From positions 161,579 to 225,578 of the forward strand of contig CALKFG010000006.1 in NCBI GenBank assembly GCA_938084575.1: DNA of 64,000 bases. The letters are read 5' to 3'. Positions 61,582 to 64,000 of the stretch are shown in pieces. Numbering within the stretch: the stretch's first letter is position 1; each line of letters begins with the position of its first letter. The stretch comes from an uncultured Hyphomonadaceae bacterium. Its GTDB lineage: Bacteria; Pseudomonadota; Alphaproteobacteria; Caulobacterales; Hyphomonadaceae. The translations under genes and the position numbers were made by a program. The notes below the pieces were generated by a model. It was not told the origin of the DNA. It did no database searches and saw nothing but the letters and a program-made list of their open reading frames with translations.

Positions 61582-62286
61582 ATGGGAATGTTCTCTCGCT
61601 TAAGCGATATCATAAATTCCAACATCAATGCGATGTTGGACAATGCCGAAAATCCGGAAAAAATTGCCCGCCTGATGATCCAGGAAATGGAAGACACGCT
61701 GGTCGAGGTCCGGACGGCCGCGGCCCGGGCCATGGCAGATAAGAAGGAAATGGAACGCGAAATCCAGTACTATACCGACAGCCGGGATGACTGGGAGGCC
61801 AAGGCCGCCCTCGCCCTCGACAAGGATCGCGAAGACCTGGCCCGTGGGGCGCTTCTTGCCAAGCAAAAGGCCGACACCGAGATCGGGCGGCGCCGCGATG
61901 CCATGACGCTGGCGGAAGAGGCCTTTGACCGCCGGCAGGATGATTTGTCCCGCCTGCAGGCCAAGCTGGATGAAGCCAAGGCCAAGCACCGCGCCCTGAT
62001 GATGCGGCGTGAGGCAGCCGAGCAACGCATCCGGGTGCGTCACCAGACCTATGACGGGCGCGTCGATGATGCGCTGGCGCGTTATGCCCATGTTGAACGC
62101 AAGGTGGACGAGCTGGAAGCCTATGCCGATACGATCCAGGCCGGGACGCCGTCGCTCGAGGCCGAGTTTGCCGCGCTGGCCCGTGACGAGGCCGTCGAGG
62201 CGGAACTCGCTGCGCTCAAAAAGGCCCGGTCCAAGGCGCCGGTCAAGGCCGGTGACACAACGCCCAAATCCAAGAAGGAGGACTGA
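61582..62286 (+). CDS. pspA: Phage shock protein PspA
   Basis: A 234-residue PspA/IM30 (ESCRT-III-like) protein. The N-terminal amphipathic helix MGMFSRLSDIINSNINAML is followed by ENPEKIARLMIQEMEDTLVEVR and long coiled-coil helices to ~215. A Lys-rich C-terminal tail (KSKKED) is not typical of the E. coli protein. PspA binds stressed membrane and inhibits PspF in other bacteria. GAAGGA is upstream. The 39-aa gene starts two bases after the stop. Confidence 0.96.
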   Translation: MGMFSRLSDIINSNINAMLDNAENPEKIARLMIQEMEDTLVEVRTAAARAMADKKEMEREIQYYTDSRDDWEAKAALALDKDREDLARGALLAKQKADTEIGRRRDAMTLAEEAFDRRQDDLSRLQAKLDEAKAKHRALMMRREAAEQRIRVRHQTYDGRVDDALARYAHVERKVDELEAYADTIQAGTPSLEAEFAALARDEAVEAELAALKKARSKAPVKAGDTTPKSKKED

Positions 62287-62288
62287 CA

Positions 62289-62408
62289 ATGTTGAGTATG
62301 GTATTTTACCTGATCGCCTTCGTTCTGATCATCACGCTGCCGGGTCTGATTGCCATGGGCATCGACGACTATCGCGGCACCAAAGTGGAGACCCCTCCCC
62401 ATGAGTGA
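62289..62408 (+). CDS. 39-residue single-pass membrane peptide between pspA and pspB
   Basis: A small gene with GGAGG inside the end of pspA, correctly spaced before ATG 62289. One hydrophobic helix (~4-26, MVFYLIAFVLIITLPGLIAM) is followed by a short polar tail (DDYRGTK to HE). Its stop overlaps the pspB start by eight bases, a strong sign that it is really translated. The helix with a central Pro resembles the N-terminal helix of the downstream PspB (LFVIFPAIVFHY), so a truncated PspB paralogue is possible. Not a recognised family. Confidence 0.72.
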   Translation: MLSMVFYLIAFVLIITLPGLIAMGIDDYRGTKVETPPHE

Positions 62409-62670
62409 GGCCATTCTGATCCCGATCGTTGCCATTCTGAGCCTGTTCGTCATTTTTCCCGCCATTGTGTTTCACTACATCACACAGTGGCGGCGTCAGA
62501 AGACCCTGCTTCCCGATGATGAACGCATGCTTGAGGATTTGTGGCGTTCGGCAAAGGCGATGGAGCGCCGGATCCAGACCATGGAACAGCTCCTGGAGGC
62601 CGACCATGATGACGACCCGGGGGCCGCGCGCCCGCGGGCCCGTCGCAGACAAGAAAGATTTGAGGACTGA
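62401..62670 (+). CDS. pspB: Phage shock protein PspB
   Basis: An 89-residue membrane protein. The N-terminal helix spans ~4-26, then the cytoplasmic part has YITQWRRQKTLLPDDERML, DLWRSAKAMERRI and a coiled coil, as in PspB. PspB and PspC relay envelope stress to PspA in E. coli. ATG 62401 lies inside the end of the 39-aa gene. The C-terminal tail is Arg-rich. pspC follows one base after the stop. Confidence 0.93.
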   Translation: MSEAILIPIVAILSLFVIFPAIVFHYITQWRRQKTLLPDDERMLEDLWRSAKAMERRIQTMEQLLEADHDDDPGAARPRARRRQERFED

Positions 62671-62671
62671 T

Positions 62672-63103
62672 ATGACCCGTACGCAAGATACAAACAGAGC
62701 CTATGACCCGCTCTTTGACTCCCCCAACCCGAAGCGGATTTTCCGATCCCGGTCCAATAAGGTCTGGCTCGGTGTCTGCGGTGGCCTTGCCGACCGGTTC
62801 GGCTGGGAGCCCACCCTGGTCCGCCTGCTGGTCGTCGCCAGCTTCTTCCTTGTCGGACCGATGTCGATCTTCGCCTATATCATTGCCGCGCTGATCATTC
62901 CCAAGGCGCCGGCCGGGCGCCGGCACCTCGATCCGGAAGAGGATACCTTCTGGCGAAACGTGTCTGACCGCCCGCGCGCCACAGCCTCGGGCTTGAAATA
63001 CACTTTCATGGATTTAGAGGAACGCTTGCGCAATCTTGAGCGCAGCGTAACGTCAGACGAATGGCGCCTGAAAAGGGCGTTCCGCGATCTGGAAAATACC
63101 TGA
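62672..63103 (+). CDS. pspC: PspC domain-containing protein
   Basis: A 143-residue membrane protein. The PspC domain is at ~30-80: WLGVCGGLADRFGWEPTLVR and a helix (VVASFFLVGPMSIFAYIIAA). The C-terminal ~60 residues, with LEERLRNLERSVTSDEWRL, form a coiled coil that in PspC may contact PspA. GAGGA precedes ATG 62672. The stop TGA overlaps an ATG (63103) in the next frame. Confidence 0.93.
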   Translation: MTRTQDTNRAYDPLFDSPNPKRIFRSRSNKVWLGVCGGLADRFGWEPTLVRLLVVASFFLVGPMSIFAYIIAALIIPKAPAGRRHLDPEEDTFWRNVSDRPRATASGLKYTFMDLEERLRNLERSVTSDEWRLKRAFRDLENT

Positions 63104-63129
63104 TGGCGGACGGAACAAGGAGCAGGCCG

Positions 63130-63315
63130 ATGCCGAGCCGGGAACAAAAAGGACGATGGGTGTTAGGCGGATTACTGGGCGTCGCCCTGATCGCCGGCGC
63201 CTGGGCCAAGCTGTCGACATCCGGCCTGCGGCTCGAATCCAGCGGGGTCCTGATGACCATGAACCTGTCGCTGGACCGCGGTCTGGTGGTCACCTTTGAC
63301 AGCCTGTCGCGCTGA
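63130..63315 (+). CDS. 61-residue membrane protein, last gene of the psp operon
   Basis: Start ATG 63130 has AAGGAG eight bases upstream. An in-frame ATG at 63103 shares bases with the pspC stop (TGATG) and would add nine residues. One membrane helix (~10-27, VLGGLLGVALIAGAWAK) is followed by a ~34-residue tail of beta-strand-like alternation (LRLESSGVLMTMNLSLDRG). By the positive-inside rule the tail faces the periplasm. I do not recognise a family; a role in psp membrane-stress sensing is inferred from position. Confidence 0.7.
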   Translation: MPSREQKGRWVLGGLLGVALIAGAWAKLSTSGLRLESSGVLMTMNLSLDRGLVVTFDSLSR

Positions 63316-63452
63316 GCGATTTGGCATCAGGTGACATGCCTGCCGCCCGGCCCGGGGCGGCCCGGCCGCGATCCGGCCGTCAGGATTGACCAGCGGACCC
63401 GACCCGGGCCGCGAGCGCCCGCCGGCCTGGCCGTCCGGGCGCGGTCGCCTTT

Positions 63453-63487
63453 CTGCGGGACGGGGCGTCCGCAGGTCTCGTTTTTTT
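63453..63487 (+). terminator. Likely terminator of the psp operon
   Basis: The stem CTGCGGGACG/CGTCCGCAG (63453-63462 with 63466-63474) has one bulged G and a short loop. It is followed after six bases by seven T (63481-63487). It lies ~140 bases after the last psp gene, in a very GC-rich 228-base gap that holds no other gene I can support. It directly precedes coaBC. Confidence 0.65.
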
Positions 63488-63543
63488 AGGGAATGTGTGC
63501 GACACAGGCTCTGACCCCCGTGCAGCACCTCAGGGCAGCCAAG

Positions 63544-64000
63544 ATGACACACAGCCGTATTCTTCTGATCATTGGTGGCGGGATCGCCGCATACAAATCG
63601 CTTGAATTGATTCGCGACCTTGCCCGGCGTGGCGTCGCCTGCCGCTGTGTGGTGACGGCCGGGGGACGTGAATTTGTCACCCCGCTTTCCGTGGCAGCCC
63701 TGTCCGGCGACAAGGTCTATACCGAGCTGTTCGATCTCACCGATGAAACCGAAATGGGGCATATTGAGCTGTCCCGCTCGGCCGACCTGATCGTGGTCTG
63801 CCCGGCCACGGCGGATCTGATGGCCAGGGCGGCGGCCGGGCTGGCTGGCGACCTGGCCTCGACCGCTCTTCTGGCAACTGACAAGCCGGTGCTGATGGTG
63901 CCGGCGATGAATGTCCGCATGTGGCGCCATCCGGCCACGCAGCGCAATCTGGCGACCCTGCGCGGCGACGGGGTCCGGGTCCTCGATCCGGACACCGGCG
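63544..64000 (+). CDS. coaBC: Phosphopantothenoylcysteine decarboxylase/phosphopantothenate-cysteine ligase, N-terminal part
   Basis: The first 152 residues of the bifunctional Dfp/CoaBC flavoprotein of coenzyme A synthesis, running off the window end. The flavodoxin-like FMN-binding N terminus is ILLIIGGGIAAYKSLELI. The conserved decarboxylase segment VPAMNVRMWRHPATQRNL is present, and HIELSRSADLIVVCPATAD is typical. ATG 63544 has AGGG nine bases upstream; an in-frame ATG at 63493 would add 17 residues but has a crowded site. Confidence 0.93.
   Translation, partial: MTHSRILLIIGGGIAAYKSLELIRDLARRGVACRCVVTAGGREFVTPLSVAALSGDKVYTELFDLTDETEMGHIELSRSADLIVVCPATADLMARAAAGLAGDLASTALLATDKPVLMVPAMNVRMWRHPATQRNLATLRGDGVRVLDPDTG

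Noticed and set aside
63316..63452. Coding sequence in the GC-rich gap before coaBC
   Set aside because: No frame there has a plausible start, ribosome-binding site or protein-like composition.

Overview
The window is a compact, gene-dense piece of a GC-rich alphaproteobacterial chromosome. Supporting signs are the bamD-recN-ligA order, the F1Fo-ATPase zeta subunit (DUF1476), DUF1285-NUDIX-DUF6111-CCA synteny, the petABC-mtnP block, a DUF4169 protein next to fumC and an eukaryote-type NADP-isocitrate dehydrogenase. I cannot fix the order; Maricaulales, Hyphomonadales, Parvularculales or a relative would fit. I see no rRNA, tRNA, CRISPR array, insertion sequence or prophage. No stretch longer than about 300 bases lacks a gene.

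Layout. 1-1000: tail of a biotin-dependent carboxyltransferase (PxpC-like) gene, then a Lys-rich helix-hairpin-helix protein. 1.0-2.5 kb: CDF metal exporter and XRE regulator. 2.6-10 kb: bamD, recN, ligA facing an Xaa-Pro aminopeptidase-prmA pair. 10-15 kb: dapB, an enoyl-reductase-like/thiolase pair and an NtrC-type regulator. 15-25 kb: SDR, AraC-MGMT fusion, glyoxalase I, desaturase with a small coupled membrane protein, OYE, a large lipoprotein, the fumC cluster, GT2 and S1/P1 nuclease. 25-31.7 kb: thiE-like, yggS, L,D-transpeptidase, OmpR-type regulator, rarD, serine hydrolase, GNAT, CitE-like lyase. 31.7-36.7 kb: a RimB-RimK fusion behind rimO, then grxD, ATPase zeta subunit, purC, purS. 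36.8-44.2 kb: icd, trmJ-like methyltransferase, dehydrogenase, SDR, repetitive acidic lipoprotein, CPBP protease, alpha/beta hydrolase, GNAT. 44.2-50.9 kb: a Bat-like operon (moxR, DUF58, BatA/DUF4159, VWA). 51-54.6 kb: DUF1285, NUDIX, DUF6111, cca, hemF. 54.9-58.8 kb: petABC (cytochrome bc1) and mtnP. 58.8-61.2 kb: ABC ATPase, CHCC zinc-finger protein, pspF. 61.3-63.3 kb: a phage-shock operon. 63.5 kb to end: 5' part of coaBC.

The best candidate for something undescribed is the phage-shock operon. Downstream of a sigma-54-like promoter it reads: 46-aa membrane peptide, pspA, 39-aa membrane peptide, pspB, pspC, 61-aa membrane protein. The three small genes have good ribosome-binding sites and interlock with the psp genes. 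Two are below the size most gene callers report. Other points of note are the RimB-RimK fusion beside rimO (two ribosomal-protein modification systems in one operon), a long loop insertion in cytochrome b, and a recurrent tail-to-tail architecture in which six of about sixteen convergent pairs overlap by exactly four bases (CTAG, CTAA or TTAG). Functions are assigned from motifs read by eye; no database search was possible.
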